Shown in pieces: positions 26,542-34,493 of a stretch of 42,424 bases of DNA (the stretch's first letter is position 1; the number at the start of each line of letters is the position of its first letter). The position numbers and the translations under genes were made by a program. The notes beneath the pieces were generated by a model that made no database searches, was not told the DNA's origin, and worked only from the letters and a program-made list of their open reading frames with translations. The stretch is from Alphaproteobacteria bacterium (GTDB lineage: Bacteria > Pseudomonadota > Alphaproteobacteria > UBA828): contig JAJDVB010000113.1 of NCBI GenBank assembly GCA_022826345.1, forward strand, positions 1 through 42,424, read 5' to 3'.

Positions 26542-28284
26542 CTAGTGGCCAAGAGCGATCCCTTCGCGGCGCGGGTCGGCGCCGCCCTCCAGCATTCCGT
26601 CCACATGGCGGATGGCGTGCAGGCCGCTCACCATAGGCCGGATGCGAACCTCGTGCCCCAGCGCCTGCAGCGCCGGTGCGATCTCTTCGAGCGCGGTGCC
26701 TGCCTCCAGCTCGGTCGCGCTGTTGCGGTTGACGTGGCGGGGCAGGTCGAGCGCGGCCTGGGCGTCGAGGCCCCAATCGAGCATGGCAATCACCGACTGT
26801 GCGACGAAGCCGATGATGCTGGAGCCGCCGGGCGAGCCGAGGGTCGCGACGAGTCGTCCCGCCTCATCGAAGATCAGCGTCGGCGCCATGGACGAGCGTG
26901 GGCGCTTGCCCGGCTGCACGCGGTTGGCGACCGGCCCGTGTTCGCCAGCCGGCGCGAAGGAGAAGTCCGTGAGTTGGTTGTTCAGCAGGAACCCCGCCGC
27001 CATCAGGCGCGAGCCGAACGCGCGCTCCACGCTGGTGGTGAAGGAGACGGCGTTGCCGAGCGCATCGACGACCGAGAGATGGCTGGTGGAGGCGAACTCC
27101 GGTGCTGCCGCGTCGGCCCGCGCGAGGCCGTCGGAGCCGGGAGGGGCGCCCGGAGCGGCCTCGCCCATTGCGCGATCGGGGTCGATCAGGCCGGCGCGCC
27201 GGCGCAGGTAGTCGGGATCGAGCATACCCGCTACCGGGACCGGCACGAAGTCCGTGTCCGCGAGGTAGCGATTGCGGTCGGCGAAGGCGAGGCGACCCGC
27301 CTCGCTGATCAGGTGGACGGCTTCCACGGAGCCGGGCTCAAGTGCAGCGAGGTCGAAGGGCTCTAGCAGCCCGAGGATTTGCAGCAACGTCACGCCGCCT
27401 GAACTCGGCGGCCCCATGCTGCAAATCCGGTCGCGCCGGTAGTCGCCGCAGACGGGCGGCCGCTCCTTGGCGCGGTAGCCGGCGAGGTCGGCGAGCGCGA
27501 GCGCGCCCGGATTCACGGGGGCGTCCTGCACGGCGGCGACGATCTCCGCCGCGATCCGCCCCTCATGGAGGGCGTCCGCTCCCTCGCGTGCGATGGCGCG
27601 CATGGTTTCGGCGTAGGCCGGGTTGACCAGCGTCTCGCCGGCGCTCTTCGGACTGTCGTCCGGATGGAAGAAGTAGTCGCGAGCGTTCGGAAAGCGAGCA
27701 AGATCGAAGTTCCTCTCGATCATGTGTGCAAGCCGAGGCGAGATGGCGAAGCCATGCTCGGCGAGCGCTACGGCAGGCTCGAAGAGGCGCGCCCAAGGCG
27801 TGCGGCCGTGAGCGCGATGGACTCGTTCGAGCATCCGGACGACGCCCGGCACCCCGACCGGCAGGCCGCCGACGGCTGCCTCCAGCCACGGACGCGGTAT
27901 GCCGTCCGCAGCCAGGAACAGGGTCTCATCGGTGGCGGCCGGCGCCGTCTCGCGCCCGTCATAGCTCTCCACGGTGTCCTGCGCGGCGTCGTAATAGAGC
28001 AGAAATCCGCCGCCGCCGACGCCCGAGGACTGCGGTTCGACCAGACCGAGCACCATTTGCGCCGCGATGGCCGCGTCGATGGCATCACCGCCCGCTGCGA
28101 GGATGCGGGCGCCGGCCTCCGCCGCTGCGGGGTGCGCCGCGGCGATCATCGCGTGGCTGGTGCGCACCGGGGCGTCGGCCGCGGACGCGGCAGCCGGCAC
28201 GCTCAGGACCGTCAGCACGAAAAAGGTCAGCGCGGCCAGCCGCGCGAACGGTCCACGTCGTTGCCCAACCGCCGTGGGGCGCAT
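26542..28284 (-). CDS. ggt: Gamma-glutamyltransferase (glutathione hydrolase)
   Basis: A 580-residue secreted Ntn-hydrolase precursor that cleaves the gamma-glutamyl bond of glutathione. A signal peptide (ARLAALTFFVLTVLSVPAAASAADA) is followed by the large-subunit segment HPAAAEAGARILAAGGDAIDAA. The autoprocessing nucleophile is Thr400 in ASTSHLSVVD, and the small-subunit motifs NAVSFTTSVERAFGS, LNNQLTDFS and the catalytic-loop GSPGGSSIIG are intact. The frame opens at 28419 but that part is antisense to tRNA-His, so ATG at 28284 is used. gshA lies 6 kb away, giving both glutathione synthesis and periplasmic breakdown in this window. Confidence 0.95.
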   Translation of the reverse strand: MRPTAVGQRRGPFARLAALTFFVLTVLSVPAAASAADAPVRTSHAMIAAAHPAAAEAGARILAAGGDAIDAAIAAQMVLGLVEPQSSGVGGGGFLLYYDAAQDTVESYDGRETAPAATDETLFLAADGIPRPWLEAAVGGLPVGVPGVVRMLERVHRAHGRTPWARLFEPAVALAEHGFAISPRLAHMIERNFDLARFPNARDYFFHPDDSPKSAGETLVNPAYAETMRAIAREGADALHEGRIAAEIVAAVQDAPVNPGALALADLAGYRAKERPPVCGDYRRDRICSMGPPSSGGVTLLQILGLLEPFDLAALEPGSVEAVHLISEAGRLAFADRNRYLADTDFVPVPVAGMLDPDYLRRRAGLIDPDRAMGEAAPGAPPGSDGLARADAAAPEFASTSHLSVVDALGNAVSFTTSVERAFGSRLMAAGFLLNNQLTDFSFAPAGEHGPVANRVQPGKRPRSSMAPTLIFDEAGRLVATLGSPGGSSIIGFVAQSVIAMLDWGLDAQAALDLPRHVNRNSATELEAGTALEEIAPALQALGHEVRIRPMVSGLHAIRHVDGMLEGGADPRREGIALGH

Positions 28285-28340
28285 CGCTGGCCCCGGCCGC
28301 TTGACGCGGCACCGGCGCTTCACTAAGTGAAGCCGGCGGC

Positions 28341-28418
<78 letters not shown>

Positions 28419-28695
28419 TTTGCCTCCCTCGAATTGTTCAGGACCCCGGCCTGAGTGGTCGGTGTGCCCACGTCGCCGCAGCATATTGCGGCGGACCGCT
28501 CCAACTGCGCAAAATTCGACTACCATGCACGCTTGCCAAGCGGCCGCAGGTATAGCTAGCGTGTCGCATCGGCCGTTGGCTCATCAGCGTCTCGGCATTG
28601 GGCGGAGGGCGACGGCGGTAGAGGCCACGCGGGAGCGGCTTCGGCCGGCGCGACATCATAGCCCGCACGGCCTCTTATGGAGCGGGGACCAAAGA
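28419..28695. other. Spacer between tRNA-His and anti-sigma gene
   Basis: A 277-bp spacer without a recognisable gene. It contains a 7-bp hairpin (CGCCGCA at 28474-28480, TGCGGCG at 28487-28493) that may end the tRNA transcript, although no T-run follows. Confidence 0.4.
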
Positions 28696-29118
28696 GTGAG
28701 CGCGCACCTTACCCTCAACATGGAAGCGCATCTCGACGAGATCGAGCGTATTCAAGCGGCGGTCAAAATCTTGTCGCAAGCCGAATCCTGGCCTCCCGAG
28801 CTTCTGTTTCAAATCGAGCTCGTGCTCGAAGAGGTCGGCACCAACATCATAAAGTACGGTCAGGACGGCGAGAGGGAGACGGACATCGACATCACCCTGA
28901 CCTCCGACCGCAAGTCTCTCACCCTGGAAATCGTCGATAACGGCAAGCCGTTCGATCCGTTTGCCGATGCGCCGCCACCGGACCTCGACTCGGCGGTTCC
29001 CGATCGCCCGATCGGCGGGCTCGGCGTCTATCTCGTGCGGGAGTTGATGGACGAGGCCAGCTACCGGCATGAGGATGGCAAGAACAAGGTGACCCTCGTC
29101 AAGCACAAGAACTTGTGA
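28696..29118 (+). CDS. RsbW-like anti-sigma factor / GHKL ATPase
   Basis: A 140-residue single-domain histidine-kinase-like ATPase of the RsbW/SpoIIAB type. The N-box is LVLEEVGTNIIKYG, G1 is IVDNGKPFDPF and G2 is IGGLGVYLVRELMD. Such proteins bind a sigma factor or phosphorylate an anti-anti-sigma protein. GTG at 28696 is preferred because the family begins with a strand like SAHLTLNMEAHLDEI and a GGAG box lies upstream; the open frame starts earlier across the tRNA. Neither a STAS protein nor a sigma factor is adjacent. Confidence 0.88.
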   Translation: MSAHLTLNMEAHLDEIERIQAAVKILSQAESWPPELLFQIELVLEEVGTNIIKYGQDGERETDIDITLTSDRKSLTLEIVDNGKPFDPFADAPPPDLDSAVPDRPIGGLGVYLVRELMDEASYRHEDGKNKVTLVKHKNL

Positions 29119-29219
29119 TGAGCCCGCCATCCGGCCCCGGCACACCGCCAACTGCGGTTGCCGCCGTGCGGGCTTTAGCGCTCTGAACCTGCGCCGGGGG
29201 CGGCGCGCGGTCCCCGTTC

Positions 29220-30383
29220 ATGGATAGTTTGGCGATGCTCTGGAGCGGGCTCGCGGCGGCGGGCGCGGCTCTCTGGCTCTGCGTCCTGGTGCTGCCCTGG
29301 CAACCGTGGCGGGTGCGGGAGCGGCTCGAGCCGGAGTCTGCGGAGGACGCCGCGGATATCAGCCCGGAAGACGTCACGGTTCTGATTCCGGCGCGCGACG
29401 AGGCGGCGGTCATCGGCGAGACGCTCGCGGCGCTCGGCCGCCAGGGGCGGGGCCTGCGCGTGGTCCTGGTCGACGACCGCTCCGGCGACGGCACGGCGGA
29501 GGCCGCGCGGCAGGCGGCGCCGGCGACGCTCACCCTCGACGTGCACGCCGGCACGCCGCTGGCCGAGGGCTGGACCGGCAAGCTGTGGGCCCTGGAGCAG
29601 GGGCGGCGCCGGATCGAGACGCCGTTGACCCTCCTGCTCGATGCCGACATCACGCTGCGGCCAGGAATGATCCGGGCGTTGCTCGCCAGGAAGGAGGAGA
29701 GCGGCGCGGCGCTCGTCTCGGTCATGGCGGCGCTCAGGATGCAGGGAGGCTGGGAGAGGCTATTGCTGCCGGCCTTCATCTTCTTCTTCCGCCTGCTCTA
29801 TCCGTTCCACCTGGCAAACAAGCCGAGTCGCTGGGTTGCCGCCGCGGCCGGCGGCTGCGTTTTGGTGGAGACCTCGGTGCTCGACCGGATCGGCGGCTTC
29901 GAGGCGATCCGGGGCGCGCTCATCGACGACTGCGCGCTGGCGCGGGCGGTCAAGAATGCTGGATATCGGACCTGGATCGGTGTGAGCCGCGGGGCGGAAA
30001 GCCACCGGGTCTATCCGACCCTCGGGGTGGTATGGCGCATGGTTGCCCGCACCGCCTACACCCAGCTCCGCTATTCGCCTGCGTTGCTGCTGGTCTGCAC
30101 GCTGCTCATGGCGCTCATGTTCTGGGCACCGCTTGCGGGCCTCGGCGGGCCGCTCGCAGCGCAAATCGCAGGCGGTGTCGGGCTCGCCGGGATGGCGGTC
30201 TGCTACCTGCCGACGGTTTGCTACTACCGTCTCTCCTCCGCTTGGGCGTTGACGATGCCGCTCATCGGCACGCTCTACCTCGCCATGACCTGGCATTCGG
30301 CGCTGCGCGACTGGGGCGGACGACGGAGCGAATGGAAGGGCCGGGTCTACGGGCGGGAGCCGCAAGGCGACCGGGCGGCGTAA
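29220..30383 (+). CDS. hpnB: Hopanoid-associated glycosyltransferase HpnB
   Basis: A 387-residue membrane-associated GT-A glycosyltransferase (family 2). An N-terminal helix is followed by the catalytic domain: VTVLIPARDEAAVIGETLAA, VLVDDRSGDGTAE, LLDADITL (DxD), AGTPLAEGWTGKLWALEQG and GALIDDCALARAV. Two or three C-terminal helices end in MTWHSALRDWGGRRSEWKG, typical of HpnB. HpnB genes usually sit in hopanoid clusters, but no squalene-hopene cyclase or other hpn gene is visible here. The role in hopanoid modification is inferred from the family. Confidence 0.88.
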   Translation: MDSLAMLWSGLAAAGAALWLCVLVLPWQPWRVRERLEPESAEDAADISPEDVTVLIPARDEAAVIGETLAALGRQGRGLRVVLVDDRSGDGTAEAARQAAPATLTLDVHAGTPLAEGWTGKLWALEQGRRRIETPLTLLLDADITLRPGMIRALLARKEESGAALVSVMAALRMQGGWERLLLPAFIFFFRLLYPFHLANKPSRWVAAAAGGCVLVETSVLDRIGGFEAIRGALIDDCALARAVKNAGYRTWIGVSRGAESHRVYPTLGVVWRMVARTAYTQLRYSPALLLVCTLLMALMFWAPLAGLGGPLAAQIAGGVGLAGMAVCYLPTVCYYRLSSAWALTMPLIGTLYLAMTWHSALRDWGGRRSEWKGRVYGREPQGDRAA

Positions 30384-30443
30384 GAGGGGCGCCGGCGCGC
30401 GGCTTGCTTGACGCGCTGGGGCCTGCGTGTCAGCACGGGGCCC

Positions 30444-30764
30444 ATGTCGCAAGGAGCCGAAATACCGCATGGCACGGGCTGCCGGCTCGTGCGCGTGGCG
30501 GAAATCGACAGACCGGGCGTCACGATTTTTCACGACGGCCGGCCGCTCGCCGCGCTCGCCGGCGACACCTTGTTGACCGCGCTCCTCTGCAACGGCGTCG
30601 CGCTTCGCCGCAACGAGTTCGACGGCGGCCTGCGCGCGGGCTTCTGCAACATGGGCGCGTGCCAGGACTGCTGGGTGGTGCTCGCGAACGGGCGCCGTCT
30701 CCGCGCCTGCACGACTGAGGTGCGGGACGGCATGCGCGTGTGCGCCCCGGAGAGCGTCTCGTGA
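30444..30764 (+). CDS. [2Fe-2S] subunit of an HcnA/SoxA-type dehydrogenase
   Basis: A 106-residue ferredoxin-like subunit. TIFHDGRPLAALAGDTLLTA is the beta-grasp part, and the cluster ligands lie in GFCNMGACQDCWVV (C-x4-C-x2-C) and the later RACTTEV cysteine. Related subunits belong to hydrogen cyanide synthase, octopine/nopaline oxidase and sarcosine oxidase-like complexes. ATG at 30444 is taken; TTG at 30408 would add 12 residues. The stop overlaps the GTG start of the next gene (GTGA). Confidence 0.87.
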   Translation: MSQGAEIPHGTGCRLVRVAEIDRPGVTIFHDGRPLAALAGDTLLTALLCNGVALRRNEFDGGLRAGFCNMGACQDCWVVLANGRRLRACTTEVRDGMRVCAPESVS

Positions 30765-32164
30765 CCGGCGATGCGCCCAGGGTGCTGGTCGTGGGCGCCG
30801 GCCCGGCCGGAACGCGGGCGGCGGAGACACTGGTCGCGCACGGCGTTCTGCCGATGGTGGTCGACGAGGGCGCGCGCAGCGGCGGCCAGATCTATCGCCG
30901 GCCGCCGGAGGACTTCAAGCGTCCGGCCGCCGCGCTCTACGGTTTCGAGGCGCGCAAGGCAGAGGCCGTGCACGCTACGCTCGACGGCCTGCGGCAGCGG
31001 ATCGACTATCGCCCGAACACCCTGATCTGGAACATCGAAGGCGGCGTCGCCCAGGCGCTCGGCCCGGAGGGCATCGAGCGGATCGCCTTCGACGCGCTGA
31101 TCCTCGCCACCGGCGCGATGGATCGGGTGATTCCGTTCCCCGGCTGGACGCTGCCGGGCGTGTTCACTATGGGCGGATCCCAGGTCGCGCTGAAGGCGCA
31201 GGGCTGCGCGATCGGCGATCCGGTGGTCTTCATGGGCACGGGCCCGCTGCTCTACCTCGTCGCCTACCAGTACGTTCACGCGGGCGCGCGGGTGGCGGCG
31301 GTGCTCGACACATCCCATTTGTCCCAGGCGATCCCGGTATTTCCCGGCCTGCTATGGGGCGGACGGACCTTCGCCAAGGGCCTCTGGTACATGACCTGGC
31401 TCAGGGCGGCGGGGGTCCCGGTGCGAGGCGGCGTCACGCCGGTCGCCGCAGAGGGCGACTCGGCCCTGGAGGCGGTGCGCTACCGAGACCGGCGCGATCG
31501 CGAGCAGCGGATTGCCTGCACCGGGCTCGGCATCGGCTACAGCGTCAAGTCCGAGGTGCAGCTTGCCGAGCTCGCCGGCTGCGAGATGGTGTTCGACCCG
31601 CTCGCCCAGCAATGGCTGCCGCAGGCCGACGAGGATGGCCGCGCGCTCAAGGGCTCGGTCTACCTCGCGGGCGACGGCGCCGGCGTGGCCGGCGCCGATG
31701 CGGCGGAGCTGCGCGGCCGGCTCGCGGCCCTCGCCCTGCTCGCCGACACGGGCGTCGCCGTGGATCGGGCGCTGCAAGCGAGGCTGCGGTCGAAGCTCCG
31801 GCGCATCATGCGCTTCCGCAACGCGCTGGAGCGGGCGCTGCCGGCGCCCTTCCATCTGGCGCGGACGCTCCCGGACGAGACCGTGATCTGCCGTTGCGAG
31901 GCGATCACCGCCGGCGACATTCGCCAGGGCCGCGCGCTGGAGCCGGCGGAGATGAACCGGGCCAAGGCGTTCACCCGCGTCGGCATGGGCCGCTGCCAGG
32001 GCCGCGTGTGCGGCCCCGCCGCCGCCCAGATCCTCGCCGCCGCGCGTGGCTGCAAGGTAGAGGAGGTGGGTCGCCTGCGCGGCCAGGCGCCGGTCAAGCC
32101 GCTCGTCATCCGCGCGGGCGCCGAAGCGGCGGTCGAGGACCGATCCAGGGCCGCCTCGATATGA
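30761..32164 (+). CDS. FAD/NAD(P)-type subunit, HcnB/OoxA-like
   Basis: A 467-residue flavoprotein. The FAD fold is VLVVGAGPAGTRAAETLVAH, followed by DEGARSGGQIYRRPP, typical of HcnB/OoxA proteins. A second dinucleotide fold reads VVFMGTGPLLYLVAYQYVHA. A C-terminal BFD-like [2Fe-2S] domain has VICRCEAITAGDI and GMGRCQGRVCGPA. GTG at 30761 overlaps the stop of the iron-sulfur subunit, and its own stop overlaps the ATG of the third subunit (ATGA). The tight coupling supports a 1:1:1 complex. Confidence 0.92.
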   Translation: MTGDAPRVLVVGAGPAGTRAAETLVAHGVLPMVVDEGARSGGQIYRRPPEDFKRPAAALYGFEARKAEAVHATLDGLRQRIDYRPNTLIWNIEGGVAQALGPEGIERIAFDALILATGAMDRVIPFPGWTLPGVFTMGGSQVALKAQGCAIGDPVVFMGTGPLLYLVAYQYVHAGARVAAVLDTSHLSQAIPVFPGLLWGGRTFAKGLWYMTWLRAAGVPVRGGVTPVAAEGDSALEAVRYRDRRDREQRIACTGLGIGYSVKSEVQLAELAGCEMVFDPLAQQWLPQADEDGRALKGSVYLAGDGAGVAGADAAELRGRLAALALLADTGVAVDRALQARLRSKLRRIMRFRNALERALPAPFHLARTLPDETVICRCEAITAGDIRQGRALEPAEMNRAKAFTRVGMGRCQGRVCGPAAAQILAAARGCKVEEVGRLRGQAPVKPLVIRAGAEAAVEDRSRAASI

Positions 32165-33297
32165 GCGACGCGTCGCAGACCGACGTGGTCATCGTCGGCG
32201 GCGGGCTGGTCGGCTGCGCGGCGGCGCTGCACCTGCGCGAGCGCGGCGCGAGCGTCGCGGTGGTGGAGAAGAACCAGCTCGGTGCGGCGGCAAGCGGCGT
32301 CAATTTCGGCGGGGTCCGTCGCAACGGGCGGAAGCTCGCGGAACTCCCCATCGCGGCCCGCGCGCTCGCCGTCTGGAAGCGCCTGCCGGAGCTGGTGGGC
32401 AGCGACTGCGAGTACGAGATCACCGGCAACATCAAGGTGGCGCGCACCGACGAGGACCTGAGCCAGATCGCGGCCCACGCCGAGGCGCAGGCAGCGTACG
32501 GGGTCGAGGTCCAGATGCTGGGCCGCAACGCGTTGCGCGACCGTTATCCCTGGCTCGGCGCGAGCGCCGTCGGCGCCGCCTACTGCCCGAGCGACGGACA
32601 GGCCAACCCGAGGCTGGTCGGTCCGGCCTTCGCGCGGGCGGCGCGGGCGGCGGGGGCCGAGCTGATCGAGCTCGATGGCGCGCGGCACGTGGAGCGCGAC
32701 GGCAGCGGCTTCGTGGTCGAGACCGAATCAGGACGCACGCTGCGCGGGGGCGCGCTGATCAACAGCTCCGGCGCCTGGGGTGCGCGGCTTGCGGCGCGCT
32801 TCGGCGAGCAGGTCGAGATCTGGCCGATGGAGCCGCAGATGATCGTGACCGAGCCCGCGCCCTATTTCATGGTGCCCGTGCTCGCCGTGGTGGGCGGGGA
32901 CGTGTATGCGCGCCAGATCCCGCGCGGCAACGTCATCTTCGGCGGGCGCAGCGGCACCGCCGATCTCGATGTCGGCTTCGCCAAGGTCAACGCGGAGGAG
33001 AGCCTGACCACGCTGGCGCGAACCATCGAGATCATCCCCCGTATCGCCGATCTCTCCGTGATCCGCTTCTGGAGCGGGGTTGAGGGCTGCACGCCGGATC
33101 ATCTGCCGGTGCTCTGCCCGAGCCGGACCACGCCCGGCCTGGTCCATGCCTTCGGCTTCAGCGGCCACGGCTTCTGCCTGGGCCCGGCCTCGGGTGCGGT
33201 GGCGGCCGAACTGGCGCTCGACGGCCGCACCGAGACGCCGATCGAGGGCTTCGATATCGGTCGTTTCGCCGAGGCGCAGCCCGAAGCTGCATCGTAA
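32161..33297 (+). CDS. FAD-dependent amino-acid oxidase subunit, HcnC/OoxB-like
   Basis: A 378-residue D-amino-acid-oxidase-fold flavoprotein. The N-terminal FAD motif is VVIVGGGLVGCAAALHLRERG, the FAD-proximal turn SGVNFGGVRRNGR, the middle part PRLVGPAFARAARAAGAE, and the C-terminal motif GFSGHGFCLGPASG. Together with the two preceding genes it forms a membrane-linked dehydrogenase of the opine-oxidase / D-hydroxyproline-dehydrogenase / cyanide-synthase family. I cannot decide the substrate; cyanide formation from glycine is only one possibility. It converges on an aminotransferase gene with a 5-bp gap. Confidence 0.92.
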   Translation: MSDASQTDVVIVGGGLVGCAAALHLRERGASVAVVEKNQLGAAASGVNFGGVRRNGRKLAELPIAARALAVWKRLPELVGSDCEYEITGNIKVARTDEDLSQIAAHAEAQAAYGVEVQMLGRNALRDRYPWLGASAVGAAYCPSDGQANPRLVGPAFARAARAAGAELIELDGARHVERDGSGFVVETESGRTLRGGALINSSGAWGARLAARFGEQVEIWPMEPQMIVTEPAPYFMVPVLAVVGGDVYARQIPRGNVIFGGRSGTADLDVGFAKVNAEESLTTLARTIEIIPRIADLSVIRFWSGVEGCTPDHLPVLCPSRTTPGLVHAFGFSGHGFCLGPASGAVAAELALDGRTETPIEGFDIGRFAEAQPEAAS

Positions 33298-33302
33298 GGT
33301 CT

Positions 33303-34493
33303 CTATCGCTGGCTCGCGACGAGGCGATCGCCGAGGGCGGCCATGGCGTCGCCGTCGATGTTGGCGAGCGCGAAGCGCAGATACTCGTCCTGGTCGGGGC
33401 CGAAGGCGCTGCCCGGCAGGCAGAGCACGTTCTCTTCCTGGATGAGCCTGCGGGCGACATCGACGGCAGGGGTGCCGGCGAAGGGATGGCGCACGTAGGC
33501 GAAGAAGGCGCCGATGCAGATCAGCGCGTAGGCCAGGTCGTTGCGCGCGAAGACGGCGCGGAATTGGGCGACTCGCTCCAGCACGAGGCGCCGCTTGTCC
33601 GCGCGGAAGTCCGCGAGGTGGTTGAGGCCGTAGAGCGCCGCCTCCTGCGCGATGGCGGGCGCGCAGATCGCGACGCAGTCGGCGGCCTTGGCGACCTCGG
33701 CGAGCAGACCTGCGCCCGCGACCAGCGCGCCGACCCGATAGCCGGTGAGGCTGTAGACCTTGGAGAAGCTGTAGAGGTACACCAGCGTCTCGTCCCACTC
33801 CGGGCGCCCGAACAGGCCGTGGGGCGGGCCGTCGCCGGGGAGGAAGTCGCGGTAGGTCTCGTCCAGCACCAGTGCGAGGCCGGCTTCTCGCGCGATCCGG
33901 TGGAAGCTCTCGATGACCCCGGGCGGATAGATGGCACCCGTGGGGTTGTTGGGCGTCACCAGCACGATGGCCCGCGTCTGGGGCGTGATCCGCGCCGCTG
34001 CATCGGCCGGGTCCGGCACGCCGCCGCGCTCGGGTCGGAAGGGCAGGTAGACCGGCTCGACGCCCAGCATCTCCAGCCACATCTGGTAGTTGAAGTAGGA
34101 GGGCGCGGCCAGGATCGCCTCGTCGCCCGGCCCCGCCAGCGCCATGAGCGCGAGGCAGAAGGCCTGGTTGCAGCCGGCGGTGATCGCGACCCGATCGCGG
34201 GTCACGTTGCCCCCGTAGGCCTCCGACAGGGACGCGGCGAGGGCGCTGCGCAGGTCGTCCCGGCCGACGATCGGGGTGTAGCGCGCCGTCTCCGGCCGGC
34301 GCACCGCGTCCGCGAGATGGGCCGTCAGCGCGTCTGCCGGGGGATAGGCCGGCACCGCCTGGGCGAGATCGAGTAGCGGTTTTTCAGGCGGGTAGTCGCG
34401 CCCCGCGGCGAGCTTCGCGATCTCGGCGATGGGCGGCGGGATGACGGCGCCAAGCGCCGGGTTGATACGGTAGGCGAGGCCGCCGGTGCTAAT
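33303..34493 (-). CDS. Class I/II PLP aminotransferase, probable ATT start
   Basis: About 396 residues of fold-type I aminotransferase: ITAGCNQAFCLALMALAGPG, VTPNNPTGAIYPPGVIESF, LDETYRDFL, and the PLP lysine in YSFSKVYSLTGYRVG. The substrate is unknown. The conserved N-terminus (AYRINPALGAVIPPP) has no ATG, GTG or TTG between it and the gshA stop, or nearby upstream in frame. ATT at 34493-34491, overlapping the gshA stop TAG and 7 bases after GGAG, is the best candidate. Otherwise the start is non-canonical or the end of the gene is fused to translation of gshA. The open frame continues to 34769 over gshA but shows no protein similarity. Confidence 0.85.
   Translation of the reverse strand: MSTGGLAYRINPALGAVIPPPIAEIAKLAAGRDYPPEKPLLDLAQAVPAYPPADALTAHLADAVRRPETARYTPIVGRDDLRSALAASLSEAYGGNVTRDRVAITAGCNQAFCLALMALAGPGDEAILAAPSYFNYQMWLEMLGVEPVYLPFRPERGGVPDPADAAARITPQTRAIVLVTPNNPTGAIYPPGVIESFHRIAREAGLALVLDETYRDFLPGDGPPHGLFGRPEWDETLVYLYSFSKVYSLTGYRVGALVAGAGLLAEVAKAADCVAICAPAIAQEAALYGLNHLADFRADKRRLVLERVAQFRAVFARNDLAYALICIGAFFAYVRHPFAGTPAVDVARRLIQEENVLCLPGSAFGPDQDEYLRFALANIDGDAMAALGDRLVASQR

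Noticed and set aside
30444..33297. Firm naming as hydrogen cyanide synthase hcnABC
   Set aside because: The subunit organisation fits, but opine oxidases and hydroxyproline dehydrogenases share it and no cyanide-specific feature can be seen.
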